From: Bacillota bacterium
Lineage (GTDB): Bacteria; Bacillota; Clostridia; Tissierellales; Peptoniphilaceae
Reading direction: 5' to 3'
DNA length: 64,000 nt
Assembly (NCBI GenBank): GCA_030532225.1
Contig: JAUNLQ010000003.1
Location: forward strand, 1 to 64,000
Shown: positions 1-9,470 of the stretch, one piece after another
How positions within the stretch are numbered: position 1 is the first letter of the stretch
Layout of the letters: each line of letters begins with the position of its first letter
Notes under the pieces: generated by a model
What the model was told of the DNA's origin: nothing
Seen by the model: only the letters and a program-made list of their open reading frames with translations
Database searches by the model: none
Program-made: the position numbers and the translations under genes

Positions 1-47
1 TTATAACATATCTTATATCTTGTAAATTTAAAAGAAAAGTTTTTGTG

Positions 48-74
48 AAAAAAAGACACCTTTTTAGGGTGCCT
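48..74 (-). terminator. Intrinsic terminator after topA
   Basis: On the minus strand a 7-bp stem (AGGCACC with GGTGTCT, one G-T pair) with a 7-nt loop is followed by a run of T. It lies just past the topA stop codon. Confidence 0.8.
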
Positions 75-81
75 AGTTTTC

Positions 82-2172
82 TTAATCTTCTTTACTTTTA
101 ATTGCTTCTTTATATGAACATTCTGGATTGGAACAAGTATAATTTTTTCCTCTCTTAGTTGTTGGTTCAGTTAACAAGGATCCACAAACTGGACACTTCT
201 TGTCTATAGGTTTGCCCCAAGAGACAAAGTCACAGTCTGGATATGAAGAACAGCCATAAAAAACTCTGCCCTTCTTAGATCTTTTTTTGATGATCTCACC
301 GTCTTTGCACTTTGGACACTTAAGACCAATTTTTTCTAACAAAGGTTTGGTGTTCCTACATTCTGGGAAATTTGGGCAGGCTAAGAACTTGCCGAAGCGT
401 CCCATTTTTATAACCATGTTAGCTCCACACTTGTCACAAATTTCATCTGTAACTTCTGGCTTTAGCTCAACTTTTTCCATTTCCTTTTCTGCGTAGGCCA
501 ATTTCTCTTGAAATTCTTTGTAGAAATCTCTTATAACCTCTTTCCACTCTTCTTGGCCAACAGAAATCTTGTCTAGCTCGTCTTCCATCTTGGCTGTAAA
601 GTCCTTGTCGGTAATCATTGGAAAATATTCAGTTAATTGAGAATTTACTGTAAGACCTAACTCTGTAGGCACAAACTTTTTGTCTTCTAGCTCTACATAG
701 TTTCTCTTTGTAATAGTAGAAATTGTTGGAGCATAAGTTGAAGGTCTGCCTATGCCTAGCTCTTCCAAAGTTTTAATTAAACTAGCTTCTGTATATCTTG
801 GAGGAGCCTTAGTAAAGTGCTTGTCTGCTTGTAGGTCTTCAAGCTTAAGTTTTTCTCCTTCAACAAGTTTAGGAAGCTTATTTTCTTTTTCGTCTTGGTC
901 AGCCTTATTTTTCAAGAGCAAAAATCCGTCAAAGGCTAGGTTTGAGCCAGTTGCCTTAAAGATTTGGTCATTGGAATAGATAGAGGCATTTATAGTGTCA
1001 AATTTGGCTGCTGCCATTAAAGATGCCATAAATCTTTCCCAAATTAATTTATAAAGCTTGTATTGGTCATTGGTCAAAAACTCCTTGATTGCCAGCGGGG
1101 CCAAAAACACATCTGTAGGCCTAATACACTCGTGGGCTTCTTGGGCTCCTGCCTTAGACTTGAATTTTCTAAAGGAAGAGTCGTAGTCTTTGCCATAGTT
1201 GTCTAAGATATAGGTTCTGGCTTGGGCTCTAGCTTGGTCTGAAATATTTACTGAGTCTGTTCTCATATAGGTTATAAGACCTGTAGTTCCCTTGCTACCA
1301 AGGTTAATTCCTTCATAAAGTTGTTGGGCCACTTGCATAGTCTTCCTACCTGGGAAGTTTATATACCTAGAGGCTTCTTGTTGGAGGGTAGATGTTGTAT
1401 AGGGAGGCCTTGGCGCCCTAGTTCTTTCTCCTAGCTTTACTTCTTTTACTAGAAAATTATTTTGGTCAAGGGCCTTTTTTACTGCTTCTACATCTGCTTG
1501 GGATTTTAATTCTACTTTTTCTTCTTTGCCAGCAGCAAGCTTGCCATAAAAGGCTGCCTTAAACTTGCCGGCCTTGGCCTTAAGATTTGCATCTAGAGAC
1601 CAATACTCTTCAGGAATAAAGTTTTCAATTTCTTCTTCCCTGTCTGAAATTATTTTTACTACTGCAGATTGAACCCTACCTGCAGAAAGTCCAGACTTTA
1701 CTTTCTTCCATAATATAGGAGAAATCTTGTAACCAACTAGTCTGTCTAAAATTCTTCTTCCTTGTTGGGCATCTACTAAATCTTGGTCAATGGTCCTAGG
1801 AGCCTTTAGGGAACTTTTTACAGCGTCCTTGGTAATTTCGTTAAAGGAAATTCTGTTTTTTCCAGCTGGATCCAGGCCTAAAATATAGGCTAGATGCCAA
1901 GAAATAGCCTCTCCTTCACGGTCATTATCTGTTGCTAGATAAACATTTTTTGCTGCCTTGGCTTCCTTCTTCAAATCTTTGATCAAAGGGCCCTTGCCTC
2001 TTATATTTATATACTTAGGCTCAAAGTCGTTTTCTATATCAACTCCAAGGGTAGACTTTGGTAGGTCTCTTACATGACCTACAGAAGCTACAACCTTGTA
2101 GGACTTGCCTAACATTTTTCCTATGGTTTTCGCTTTAGTGGGTGACTCAACTATTATTAAATTCTGTGCCAT
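82..2172 (-). CDS. topA: DNA topoisomerase I (type IA)
   Basis: Relaxes negatively supercoiled DNA by cutting one strand through a tyrosine. The N-terminal Toprim domain is plain (IIVESPTKAKTI, then TDNDREGEAI near residue 85), and the active-site tyrosine lies in ITYMRTDS near residue 305. Three C-terminal four-cysteine zinc fingers follow (CDKCG, CPKCK, CPVCG), the usual Firmicute layout. An in-frame ATG nine bases upstream would give MVNMAQN, but the ATG at 2172 fits family N-termini better and has AAGG/GGTGA just upstream. It lies downstream of two EamA genes but has its own likely promoter. In many Firmicutes topA directly follows dprA; here about 4.5 kb of other genes intervene. Confidence 0.97.
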   Translation of the reverse strand: MAQNLIIVESPTKAKTIGKMLGKSYKVVASVGHVRDLPKSTLGVDIENDFEPKYINIRGKGPLIKDLKKEAKAAKNVYLATDNDREGEAISWHLAYILGLDPAGKNRISFNEITKDAVKSSLKAPRTIDQDLVDAQQGRRILDRLVGYKISPILWKKVKSGLSAGRVQSAVVKIISDREEEIENFIPEEYWSLDANLKAKAGKFKAAFYGKLAAGKEEKVELKSQADVEAVKKALDQNNFLVKEVKLGERTRAPRPPYTTSTLQQEASRYINFPGRKTMQVAQQLYEGINLGSKGTTGLITYMRTDSVNISDQARAQARTYILDNYGKDYDSSFRKFKSKAGAQEAHECIRPTDVFLAPLAIKEFLTNDQYKLYKLIWERFMASLMAAAKFDTINASIYSNDQIFKATGSNLAFDGFLLLKNKADQDEKENKLPKLVEGEKLKLEDLQADKHFTKAPPRYTEASLIKTLEELGIGRPSTYAPTISTITKRNYVELEDKKFVPTELGLTVNSQLTEYFPMITDKDFTAKMEDELDKISVGQEEWKEVIRDFYKEFQEKLAYAEKEMEKVELKPEVTDEICDKCGANMVIKMGRFGKFLACPNFPECRNTKPLLEKIGLKCPKCKDGEIIKKRSKKGRVFYGCSSYPDCDFVSWGKPIDKKCPVCGSLLTEPTTKRGKNYTCSNPECSYKEAIKSKED

Positions 2173-2195
2173 ATTCACCATCCTTACGGTATCTT

Positions 2196-2224
2196 AAACT
2201 ATCACACTTGAAAAAATTTTTCAA
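2196..2224 (-). promoter_or_regulatory. Probable topA promoter
   Basis: Minus strand: TTGAAA, 17-bp spacer, TAGTTT, with TG one base before the -10 (extended -10). The same TTGAAA-17-TGATAGTTT arrangement occurs upstream of the XRE gene. The AT-rich setting makes chance matches possible. Confidence 0.4.
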
Positions 2225-2228
2225 CTAT

Positions 2229-3194
2229 TTATAAAGATTGGGGGTGACCCATATCAATTTTCTTGCTTTGGTAGGACTCATAAACTTGGATAAAGACAAC
2301 AGATCCAAAGAGAATAAAGGCCCCTATCATTTCCCTGCTAGACATAACTGTACCTAAAATAATCCATTGGCCTAACATGGCAACAACAGACTCTAAGGAC
2401 AGCATAAGTTGTGTTGTCAAATCTTCAACATGGACTTGGGCAAAGGCTTGGAGGGTAAAGGCTATACCAGAAGAAAAAATTCCAGTAAACAACAGAGTAG
2501 GCACAGCACTTTTAATGGCTTCCATTGAAACACTTTCAAAGATCACAGACAAAATAGTACAAGTAGCAGCTGCAAAGAAAAACCTAAAAGTTGTGTACTT
2601 AAAAGTTTCTACCCTTGTGGAATAATAGCCAGTTAAAATTGTATTAAAGGCATAAATAAAGGCAGAAATAATCAAATAAATCTCTCCAATATTTATGGAC
2701 AAATCAGAAGTCAAAGACATAATGCCTACACCAAAAACTGCAGTGAAAACTCCTAGCCATTGAAGGGCCTTTAATTTTTTTCCAAAAAATAGGCCAATAA
2801 CAGCTACAAAGACAATAGTAAGAGAAGCCAAGAAGCCTGCCTTGCCTGGGCTAGCTGTAGCCATGCCCATTTGTTGGAAGGTAACTCCAAAGCTAAGGGT
2901 AAGAGAATCAATAAAGGCTCCCTTTAAAGTTAAGGCCTTGTTGTCAACATGGTACCAAAAAGAAAGTTTGCCAGTGTTTTTTGTAGCCCTGAAAATTGCA
3001 ACAGGCAGAACTACAAAACCTCCGATCCAAAACCTTACAGCATTAAAAAATAGGGGTGGAACAAACTTAGCCCCTTCAGATTGGGCCAAGAAAGTCAGTC
3101 CCCATATTAAAGTTGCAGTAAAAAGCATTATCATTGCCAGCCTACGCTTTTCAAATCTGTTTAAATCTCCAGCTATAGTCTTAGCCTTAGTCAT
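2229..3194 (-). CDS. EamA/DMT-family permease, second of a tandem pair
   Basis: Integral membrane protein of 321 residues with about ten hydrophobic segments and two EamA repeats (ATLIWGLTFLAQSEG at the start, LFTGIFSSGIAFTLQ in the second half). The drug/metabolite transporter family exports or imports small metabolites; the substrate cannot be read from sequence. The start codon overlaps the stop of the upstream EamA gene by 8 bases (ATGACTAA) and has GGAG before it, so the two are translationally coupled. The proteins are clear paralogues (shared TSxGKAGFLxSLxIVFVxxI and LMLSLESVxxxLxGWIILG), so they arose by tandem duplication and may work as a heterodimer. Confidence 0.9.
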   Translation of the reverse strand: MTKAKTIAGDLNRFEKRRLAMIMLFTATLIWGLTFLAQSEGAKFVPPLFFNAVRFWIGGFVVLPVAIFRATKNTGKLSFWYHVDNKALTLKGAFIDSLTLSFGVTFQQMGMATASPGKAGFLASLTIVFVAVIGLFFGKKLKALQWLGVFTAVFGVGIMSLTSDLSINIGEIYLIISAFIYAFNTILTGYYSTRVETFKYTTFRFFFAAATCTILSVIFESVSMEAIKSAVPTLLFTGIFSSGIAFTLQAFAQVHVEDLTTQLMLSLESVVAMLGQWIILGTVMSSREMIGAFILFGSVVFIQVYESYQSKKIDMGHPQSL

Positions 3195-4113
3195 TCACTT
3201 TCTCCTTCCTTGCCTTTAGACCGCCATAAACCTGCATAGCCATAACAGCAGTAAACAAAATTGCAGATCCTAAAATCTCTCTGCCAGAAAGCTTTTGGCC
3301 TAGGATAATCCAGCCAGAAAGCAAAGAGAAAACTGACTCTAAAGACATAATAATCGATGTAGAAACATTGTCCAAATTTCTTTGGCTAAGAGCCATTAAA
3401 GTAAAGGCCACACAAGAGCCAAAGATACCAGAAAACAAAACAGGTTTCCAAACTAGGCTTAAAGTTGCCCAAGTCAGGTCTTCAAAAATCATAAAGATAA
3501 TAAAGGAAAAGAAACCTGCAAACAAAAATCTAAAAAAGGAAAACTTTATAGAATCTACCCTTTTATTAAAATGGCCAGCAGTCATAATATGCAAGGCTAT
3601 AAAAAAAGCAGTAGCAATCATAAAAAGGTCTCCAATATTTATTCCATTAAAATCATTGAAAGAAAGAATGGCAGCTCCAAGTAGGGAAAAGAAAATTCCC
3701 AGCCACTGGTAAAGCCTAACTTTTTTCCCTTCAAGGATGGAAATTAAAGGAACAAAAATAATAGACAAAGAAGACAAAAATCCAGCCTTGCCAACAGAAG
3801 TGTACCTTATACCAGTTTGTTGACAAGTAAGACCTGAAATTAAAACTAAGCCAGTAATAATACCGCCTAAAACAGTTTCTTTAATGTTGTCATCTTCAGT
3901 CCAAAAGGAAAGCTTCTTAAAGTCCTTGTGGTTTAAATATAAAATAATAGGCAGGATAAAAACAGCTGCAATCCACATTCTTAACATATTAAAAGTAAAG
4001 GGATCTAGGTGTTTAGAACCTTCTTGTTGGGCCACATAATTAAGTCCCCAAAGAACTGTAGCAAAAGTTAGACTAATTCCACTTAAAATTCTTGTTTTTC
4101 TAGATTTTTCCAT
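3187..4113 (-). CDS. EamA/DMT-family permease, first of a tandem pair
   Basis: A 308-residue membrane transporter of the drug/metabolite superfamily with about ten transmembrane segments and two EamA domains (FATVLWGLNYVAQQEGS near the start; SGIFGSCVAFTLMALSQ in the second half). An ATG 21 bases further upstream is in frame, but AAGGAG sits 10 bases before the ATG at 4113, so the shorter form is preferred. It is followed by its overlapping paralogue. An inverted repeat (AAACGA, 11 bases, TCGTTT) at 4156-4178 lies in the leader and could be an operator. Substrate unknown. Confidence 0.9.
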   Translation of the reverse strand: MEKSRKTRILSGISLTFATVLWGLNYVAQQEGSKHLDPFTFNMLRMWIAAVFILPIILYLNHKDFKKLSFWTEDDNIKETVLGGIITGLVLISGLTCQQTGIRYTSVGKAGFLSSLSIIFVPLISILEGKKVRLYQWLGIFFSLLGAAILSFNDFNGINIGDLFMIATAFFIALHIMTAGHFNKRVDSIKFSFFRFLFAGFFSFIIFMIFEDLTWATLSLVWKPVLFSGIFGSCVAFTLMALSQRNLDNVSTSIIMSLESVFSLLSGWIILGQKLSGREILGSAILFTAVMAMQVYGGLKARKEKVND

Positions 4114-4155
4114 AAGTCTAGCTCTCCTTATCATTAAATAAATAATAAGACTAGA

Positions 4156-4178
4156 AAACGAAAAATATGTAATCGTTT
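4156..4178 (-). promoter_or_regulatory. Inverted repeat in the EamA-pair leader
   Basis: AAACGA, 11-base spacer, TCGTTT, about 45-65 bases upstream of the first EamA start. It could be an operator. No regulator gene is adjacent and no convincing -35/-10 pair was found, so this is weak. Confidence 0.25.
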
Positions 4179-4282
4179 CTAAGCGTCCTAGTTCATTTTA
4201 ACATCTTGGAAAATCAAAGGCAATTACTTATCAGGATTTTATCAAGATTTTTGAAATTTCCTACTATAATATAGGAAGGCTT

Positions 4283-4318
4283 TTAAAAAAGACCTGAAAG
4301 AAAAAATCCTCAGGTCTT
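4283..4318 (-). terminator. Intrinsic terminator after fumC
   Basis: Minus strand: perfect 9-bp stem AAGACCTGA/TCAGGTCTT with a 12-base loop, then TTTT. It separates fumC from the EamA pair. Confidence 0.85.
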
Positions 4319-4328
4319 AAAAAATATT

Positions 4329-5702
4329 TTATTTGTGGGGGTGAACCATATCTTCTGGTTTAACCCATTTGTCAAAGTCTTCTTCACTTAAATATCCACT
4401 GGCTATGGCTGCTTCCTTTAAGCTTGTTCCCTTTGCATGGGCTGCTTTTGCAATTTCAGCTGCCTTTTCGTAGCCTATATGAGTGTTTAAGGCTGTTACT
4501 AACATTAGTGACTTGTTTAAGTTTTCTTTTATTTTTTCTTCATTGGCCTTTAGTCCTCTTAGGCATTTTTCTTCAAAGGACCTGGCTCCATCTGCTAGAA
4601 GCTGAACAGATTGTAAGAAGTTATAAATGATCATTGGCATAAAGACATTTAGTTCAAAGTTGCCTTGGGAGGCTCCCATTCCCACTGCCACATCGTTGGC
4701 CATAACTTGGACTGAAAGCATGGTCAAAGATTCTGCTTGAGTTGGGTTTACCTTGCCTGGCATTATAGAAGAGCCTGGTTCGTTGGCAGGAATTATAAGT
4801 TCTCCTATGCCACATCTTGGTCCAGAGGCTAGCCATCTTACGTCATTGGCGATTTTCATCATGTTGGCTGCTAGGGCCTTAAGGCTGCCATGAACATAAA
4901 CTAATTCGTCCTTAGATGTTAGGGAGTGGAATTTATTTGATGCTGTTACAAAATTTTTGCCAGTTAATTTGGAAATATTTTCTGCCACCTTGTCTCCATA
5001 AAGAGGGTGGGTGTTTAGGCCTGTGCCTACTGCTGTTCCTCCTAGGGCTATTTGTCTCAGACTTTCCTTGGCCTGGCTAATCATGGCAATGTTGTTGTCA
5101 ATCATAGACCTCCAGCCAGATATTTCTTGGCCTAGACTTAAAGGCGTTGCATCTTGAAGGTGGGTTCTGCCGATTTTCACTAGGTCCATATAGTCTTTTT
5201 CTTTTTCTAGAAGTTGGTCTCTGAAAATTTCCAGGGCTGGCAAAAGTTCATCTTCGATTTTAAGCAGGGCTGCTATGTGCATGGCTGTTGGGAAGGTGTC
5301 ATTAGAGCTTTGGGACTTGTTAACATGGTCATTAGGATGAATTGAGATTTCCTTGTTTAAGTCCTTGGCCCTGTTGGCTATTACTTCGTTAACGTTCATA
5401 TTAGACTGGGTGCCTGATCCTGTTTGCCATACTACTAGGGGGAAGTGGTCATCTAGGTCCCCTGCTAAAATTTCGTCACAAACCTTTCCTATTAGGTCCA
5501 CTCTTTCTTGGTCCAAAAGGCCTAGGTCTCCATTGGTCAAGGCTGATGCCTTTTTTATAATGGCAAAGGCCCTAATGATTTCCATAGGCATTTTTTCATG
5601 GCCAACCTTAAAGTTTTCATAAGACCTTTGGGTTTGGGCTCCCCAATAAGCATTTTCTGGAACTAATAAGGTTCCCATTGTGTCGTGTTCTTCTCTGTAC
5701 AT
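4329..5702 (-). CDS. fumC: Class II fumarate hydratase
   Basis: Interconverts fumarate and L-malate without an iron-sulfur cluster. The 457-residue length is typical of class II fumarases. The superfamily signature [11 protein letters not shown] is at residues 310-320 and the conserved [11 protein letters not shown] segment at about 178-188; the [18 protein letters not shown] region near residue 95 separates it from aspartase and argininosuccinate lyase. Aspartase is the closest alternative, but the residue pattern fits fumarase. Start ATG has AAGGAGG six bases upstream. It ends at a strong terminator and has no metabolic partner beside it in the window. Confidence 0.93.
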   Translation of the reverse strand: MYREEHDTMGTLLVPENAYWGAQTQRSYENFKVGHEKMPMEIIRAFAIIKKASALTNGDLGLLDQERVDLIGKVCDEILAGDLDDHFPLVVWQTGSGTQSNMNVNEVIANRAKDLNKEISIHPNDHVNKSQSSNDTFPTAMHIAALLKIEDELLPALEIFRDQLLEKEKDYMDLVKIGRTHLQDATPLSLGQEISGWRSMIDNNIAMISQAKESLRQIALGGTAVGTGLNTHPLYGDKVAENISKLTGKNFVTASNKFHSLTSKDELVYVHGSLKALAANMMKIANDVRWLASGPRCGIGELIIPANEPGSSIMPGKVNPTQAESLTMLSVQVMANDVAVGMGASQGNFELNVFMPMIIYNFLQSVQLLADGARSFEEKCLRGLKANEEKIKENLNKSLMLVTALNTHIGYEKAAEIAKAAHAKGTSLKEAAIASGYLSEEDFDKWVKPEDMVHPHK

Positions 5703-5772
5703 AAAATCCTCCTTAATTTATTCTATTACTACTTACTTGTAAAAATAATTTTCTCGGCTTTTTAAATTAAGT

Positions 5773-6618
5773 CTAAGCTTTGCCTATCATCTTCAAGGCA
5801 TTGGTCCTACAAATTTTTTCTGCCTCTTCTTGAGTAAAGTCCATTTGATTTAAGCTTTGAAAATATTTGTCATAAATTTCATCAGCCTTTAGACTTCTAT
5901 TGTCTGGATAGTCACTGGCAAAAACCAAACGGTCTACTCCCAGCTTTCGCAATATTTCATTGGTCTTTTCCAGGCCAAGTCGGTCTACATAGGCATTTAA
6001 AATAGCTGAAATATTAAAATAATAAGGCAGGCCAAAAAACTCTTGGTAGTGAAAACCTCCTAAATGGGCTATGGAAACTCTTAACCTTGGATAGGGCTCT
6101 AGGGCCTTTTTTATTCTAGCAGGTGAACACAAGTCATCTACAAGATGGTCTTTAGGATAGGAGTGTATTTCTACTAGCCTATTATTCTTTTCTGCATAGG
6201 ACAAAATCTCCTTGTAATACAAACCGTCTATAGGATAAGCTGCATTGTTTGGATGGATCTTAATCCCTAGAAAGTTTTCATGAGCCAAGACCCTGTCCAA
6301 TTCTCTTAAGGTCTCCTTGATCTCCAGCCTTAGGTCCACATCGGCAAAGGCATAGAGTTTTTGCTCCTGGCCTTCAATTATCTGAGCTAAATTTTTATGA
6401 ACACTTTCCACAGTAAAGTCCATGGACAGCATATAAGGGTCATTAAAGGGCATAATAAAGGCTGCTTCTATATTATATTTTTCCATTAGCCTTTTATAAT
6501 CTTCTAGCCCTCCATAGACTACAAATTTACCTCCAGTTTCTATATTTGCCTGTCTTACTTCCTCAGGCATTAAATGAATGTGGCTGTCGATTTTAGCAAT
6601 TTCTTTCCAGTTGACCAA
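5773..6618 (-). CDS. Amidohydrolase-2 family metal-dependent hydrolase
   Basis: A 281-residue TIM-barrel hydrolase of the amidohydrolase-related (PF04909-type) family. The metal-binding DSHIHL motif is at residues 11-16, with later conserved HSYPKDH, SIAHLGGFH and FASDYPD segments; the last carries the catalytic aspartate. Family members act as decarboxylases or lactone/amide hydrolases, and the substrate cannot be assigned here. The start is TTG at 6618, with AAGGAG six bases upstream and no better ATG. It follows dprA by 12 bases on the same strand, so it is probably cotranscribed, although nothing suggests a DNA-related role. Confidence 0.85.
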   Translation of the reverse strand: MVNWKEIAKIDSHIHLMPEEVRQANIETGGKFVVYGGLEDYKRLMEKYNIEAAFIMPFNDPYMLSMDFTVESVHKNLAQIIEGQEQKLYAFADVDLRLEIKETLRELDRVLAHENFLGIKIHPNNAAYPIDGLYYKEILSYAEKNNRLVEIHSYPKDHLVDDLCSPARIKKALEPYPRLRVSIAHLGGFHYQEFFGLPYYFNISAILNAYVDRLGLEKTNEILRKLGVDRLVFASDYPDNRSLKADEIYDKYFQSLNQMDFTQEEAEKICRTNALKMIGKA

Positions 6619-6630
6619 TTTGTTCTCCTT

Positions 6631-7710
6631 CTATACAAGCTTTATGCCTAGGCTGCCTAGGTCTGTAACCAAGCCCTTCATTTCCAATAGGATTATGGTA
6701 GAGGAAACTGTGGCCACTGGCAGGCCAGTCTTTGCCACTAGGTTATCTAACTTGTCTAAGCCTTCTTGGATTCCTTGGTAGACTAAGGCTTCTTCAGCTG
6801 ACAGGTCAAGACAGCTAAGGTCCATAGCTATTTGTTCTTTTTCTCTTAAGTCTGGCAGGGCAAGTTTTAGGTCTTCTATATCTAAAAGTGGGCTGGCTCC
6901 ATCTTGGATCAGCCTGTTGGTTCCCACTGAATAAAGGGAGTTAATGTTACCAGGAACTGCAAAAACTTCCTTGCCTTGTTCTGCTGCCAGTCTGGCTGTA
7001 ATCAGTGACCCTGACTTTTCTTTGGCCTCTATGACTATTACTCCATCTGACAGGCCAGAAATAATTCTGTTTCTCTCTGGAAACATATAGGGCTTGGCCT
7101 CAGTTCCCAGTGGATATTCACTAATCAAGGTTCCTTCCTTGTACATTCTTTCAAAAAGCCTTTGGTTTCTAGCTGGATATTTTAGATCCACTCCTGTGCC
7201 TAAGACTCCTATGGTATAGGTCCCCTTGTCTAGGGCATTTTTGTGGGCCAGGGCGTCAATGCCTAGGGCCATGCCTGAAATTATTGTGGCTCCCAGATCT
7301 GCCAGGTCTCCAACAAATTTTTCCACTGCATATTGGCCGTACTTGGTAGACTTTCTGGCTCCTACTACTCCCAGCTTTACTCCCTCTAAGTTTAAGGGCA
7401 GGCCCTTTAGGTACAAAACCTTAGGACTTGACTCTATAAGCCTAAGAGACTGGGGATAGGCTGGATCCAAAATAGTAATCACATTTGTTGCAGACTTGTT
7501 AATGTCTTCTACAAGTTTTTGTATATAGGATTTGGACCTGGACTCTAGGATTTTTTCCACACTTCTTGTTGTGGCTCCAGGAATTTTTTCCAGGTCTTCC
7601 TGGTCCATATAAAGTATGTCTTCTAAGTTTTCTAAGTCTAAAATCGCCTCAAAGTATTGGGCATTTAAAAATAAGGAATGGAGATAAATTAAAATTTCTC
7701 TGGCTTCCAT
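6631..7710 (-). CDS. dprA: DNA processing protein DprA (Smf)
   Basis: Binds incoming single-stranded DNA and loads RecA during natural transformation. The Rossmann-like core has GVVGARKSTKYGQ (near residue 113), SGMALGIDALAH (about 150), the GTGVDLKYPARN segment and PERNRIISGLSDG, all diagnostic of DprA. A helix-hairpin-helix-like N-terminus and a winged-helix C-terminus (about 300-359) complete the usual 360-residue form. ATG start with GGAGG five bases upstream. It sits 67 bases downstream of comM on the same strand, the usual neighbour. Competence itself would need other com genes, none of which is in the window. Confidence 0.96.
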   Translation of the reverse strand: MEAREILIYLHSLFLNAQYFEAILDLENLEDILYMDQEDLEKIPGATTRSVEKILESRSKSYIQKLVEDINKSATNVITILDPAYPQSLRLIESSPKVLYLKGLPLNLEGVKLGVVGARKSTKYGQYAVEKFVGDLADLGATIISGMALGIDALAHKNALDKGTYTIGVLGTGVDLKYPARNQRLFERMYKEGTLISEYPLGTEAKPYMFPERNRIISGLSDGVIVIEAKEKSGSLITARLAAEQGKEVFAVPGNINSLYSVGTNRLIQDGASPLLDIEDLKLALPDLREKEQIAMDLSCLDLSAEEALVYQGIQEGLDKLDNLVAKTGLPVATVSSTIILLEMKGLVTDLGSLGIKLV

Positions 7711-7777
7711 TGGGCCTCCTTGGAATTTTCTTCTTTATATAAGCTTAGTGGTTAGGGAGTAATATTTTCTTCTAAGG

Positions 7778-9304
7778 CTAACTGCCCCAATACTGGCTGG
7801 CCAAGGACCTGTAGGAAATTGCTTCTAGTAGGTGGCTGTCTTTTATTTGGTCACTGCCTTCTAGGTCTGCTATGGTCCTGGCAACTTTTAAAATCTTGTT
7901 ATAGGCCCTGCCTGAAAATTTATATTTTTTAAAGGCCATTTCTATTAATTTTTTTAGGCTAGGGTGAATTTCAATGTATTGGTGAATTAACTTGTCTGGG
8001 ATTTGGGAATTGGAATAAATCTTCTTGCCCTTAAATCTTTGTAGCTGGATGTTTCTAGCCCTTTCTACCCTTGCTAAAATAGAGGCTGACGATTCTGCCT
8101 TGGCTGCTGAAGCCAGGTCGTCAAAGGGCACAGGATTTACTTCAACGTGAATGTCAATCCTGTCTAAAATTGGGGCAGAGATTTTTCCTAGATAGTTGGA
8201 AATCTCCCTTTGGGAACAGGTGCACTCGTGGTTAGGGTCTCCTAGGTAGCCACATGGACAAGGGTTCATTGAGCACAAAAATAAGAAGTCTGATGGATAT
8301 TGTAAGGTAGCTGACACTCTAGAAATGTTTACTACACAGTCTTCCATAGGCTGTCTCAAGGCTTCTATTACTGGTCTTTGAAATTCTGGTAACTCGTCTA
8401 AAAACAAGACTCCATTATGGGCCAGGGACACTTCTCCTGGCTTAGGAATCCTGCCTCCTCCAATTAGAGAAGCTGCTGAGGCAGAGTGGTGAGGTGAACG
8501 GAAAGGCCTTTGTCTAATTAGGCCTTCTTCTTTTAAAAGTCCAGCTACTGAATAAATCTTAGTAACTTCAATGGCTTCTTCAAAGGTCAGCCTTGGCATT
8601 ATAGATGGTAGTCTTTTGGCTGCCATAGTCTTGCCAGAGCCTGGAGGTCCTAGCATGAGAAGATTGTGGTTGCCTGCTGCAGAAATTTCCAAGGCCCTTT
8701 TTAGTTTTTCTTGGCCTCTCATGTCTTCAAAGTCCAAGGCGAAAAAATCCTTGGCCATGTCTATGTCGTCAACAACATATCTGGAAATATCTTTTTTGCT
8801 GTCTAAAAAATCTACAACTTGGTTAAGATTTTCCACTGGATATATTTCCACATCTGCAATTACTGCACATTCGTTTTTGTTGGCTGCTGGCACTATAAAC
8901 TTTTTGTGGCCTAGGTCCCTACAAGAAATTACCATAGGTAGGGCTCCGTCAATTCTATTAATAGCTCCGTCTAAGGACAGCTCTCCTAAAAATATGTAGT
9001 CGTGGGATTTTTCGTAGTTTATTTGGTCAGAGGAAGCTAGAACACCTAGGGCTATGGCCAGGTCCATTTGGGTTCCTTCTTTTTTTAGATTAGCTGGACA
9101 AAGGTTGGTGGTAATTTTTGCAACAGGAAATTCCAGGCCTGAGTTTCTAATAGCTGCCCTGGCTCTTTCTATAGATTCTTTTATTGAAGTAGCTGGCAGG
9201 CCTACTAGCATAAACTTAGGCATGCCCCTAGAAATATCTGTTTCAACATCTATAATATGGCCTTCAAGTCCTTCTAAGGCACAGGTTTTTATACAAGAAA
9301 ACAT
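7778..9304 (-). CDS. comM: ComM/YifB-type Mg-chelatase-like AAA+ ATPase
   Basis: A 508-residue AAA+ helicase of the YifB/ComM family. In naturally competent bacteria ComM promotes branch migration during recombination; in non-competent species the role is open. The N-terminal Lon-like fold (residues 1-165) is followed by Walker A GPPGSGKT (219-226), then FRSPHHSASAASLIGGG, LFLDELPEF (Walker B) and a cysteine cluster SMNPCPCGYLGDPNHECTC; the C-terminal domain ends the protein. ATG start with AGGAGGAG upstream. Forms the conserved comM-dprA pair. Length and motifs are intact. Confidence 0.95.
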   Translation of the reverse strand: MFSCIKTCALEGLEGHIIDVETDISRGMPKFMLVGLPATSIKESIERARAAIRNSGLEFPVAKITTNLCPANLKKEGTQMDLAIALGVLASSDQINYEKSHDYIFLGELSLDGAINRIDGALPMVISCRDLGHKKFIVPAANKNECAVIADVEIYPVENLNQVVDFLDSKKDISRYVVDDIDMAKDFFALDFEDMRGQEKLKRALEISAAGNHNLLMLGPPGSGKTMAAKRLPSIMPRLTFEEAIEVTKIYSVAGLLKEEGLIRQRPFRSPHHSASAASLIGGGRIPKPGEVSLAHNGVLFLDELPEFQRPVIEALRQPMEDCVVNISRVSATLQYPSDFLFLCSMNPCPCGYLGDPNHECTCSQREISNYLGKISAPILDRIDIHVEVNPVPFDDLASAAKAESSASILARVERARNIQLQRFKGKKIYSNSQIPDKLIHQYIEIHPSLKKLIEMAFKKYKFSGRAYNKILKVARTIADLEGSDQIKDSHLLEAISYRSLASQYWGS

Positions 9305-9404
9305 AAGACTCCTCCTAAAGATAATTTATATAAGTCTAAATATAATTATAACATAGGAGGAAAAAATTTCAGCTGTCTCTAGGCTTTTCCTAGATTTTTT
9401 CTTG

Positions 9405-9432
9405 GCTGAAAAAAGAGACCTGCTTAGGTCCC
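9405..9432 (-). terminator. Intrinsic terminator after the radical SAM gene
   Basis: Minus strand: GGGACCT, loop AAGC, AGGTCTC (7 bp with one G-T pair), followed by TTTTTT. Confidence 0.85.
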
Positions 9433-9470
9433 TTTGAATTTTATTTGTTTTGCTGCTAGCAATTTTATTT

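Noticed and set aside
8571-8999. 142-codon open frame on the plus strand inside comM
   Set aside because: Antisense shadow of comM caused by its codon use; no start signal or family pattern.
9371-9402. Plus-strand terminator TCTAGG/CCTAGA followed by TTTTTT
   Set aside because: No plus-strand gene ends here; it lies in the comM leader and is probably incidental.
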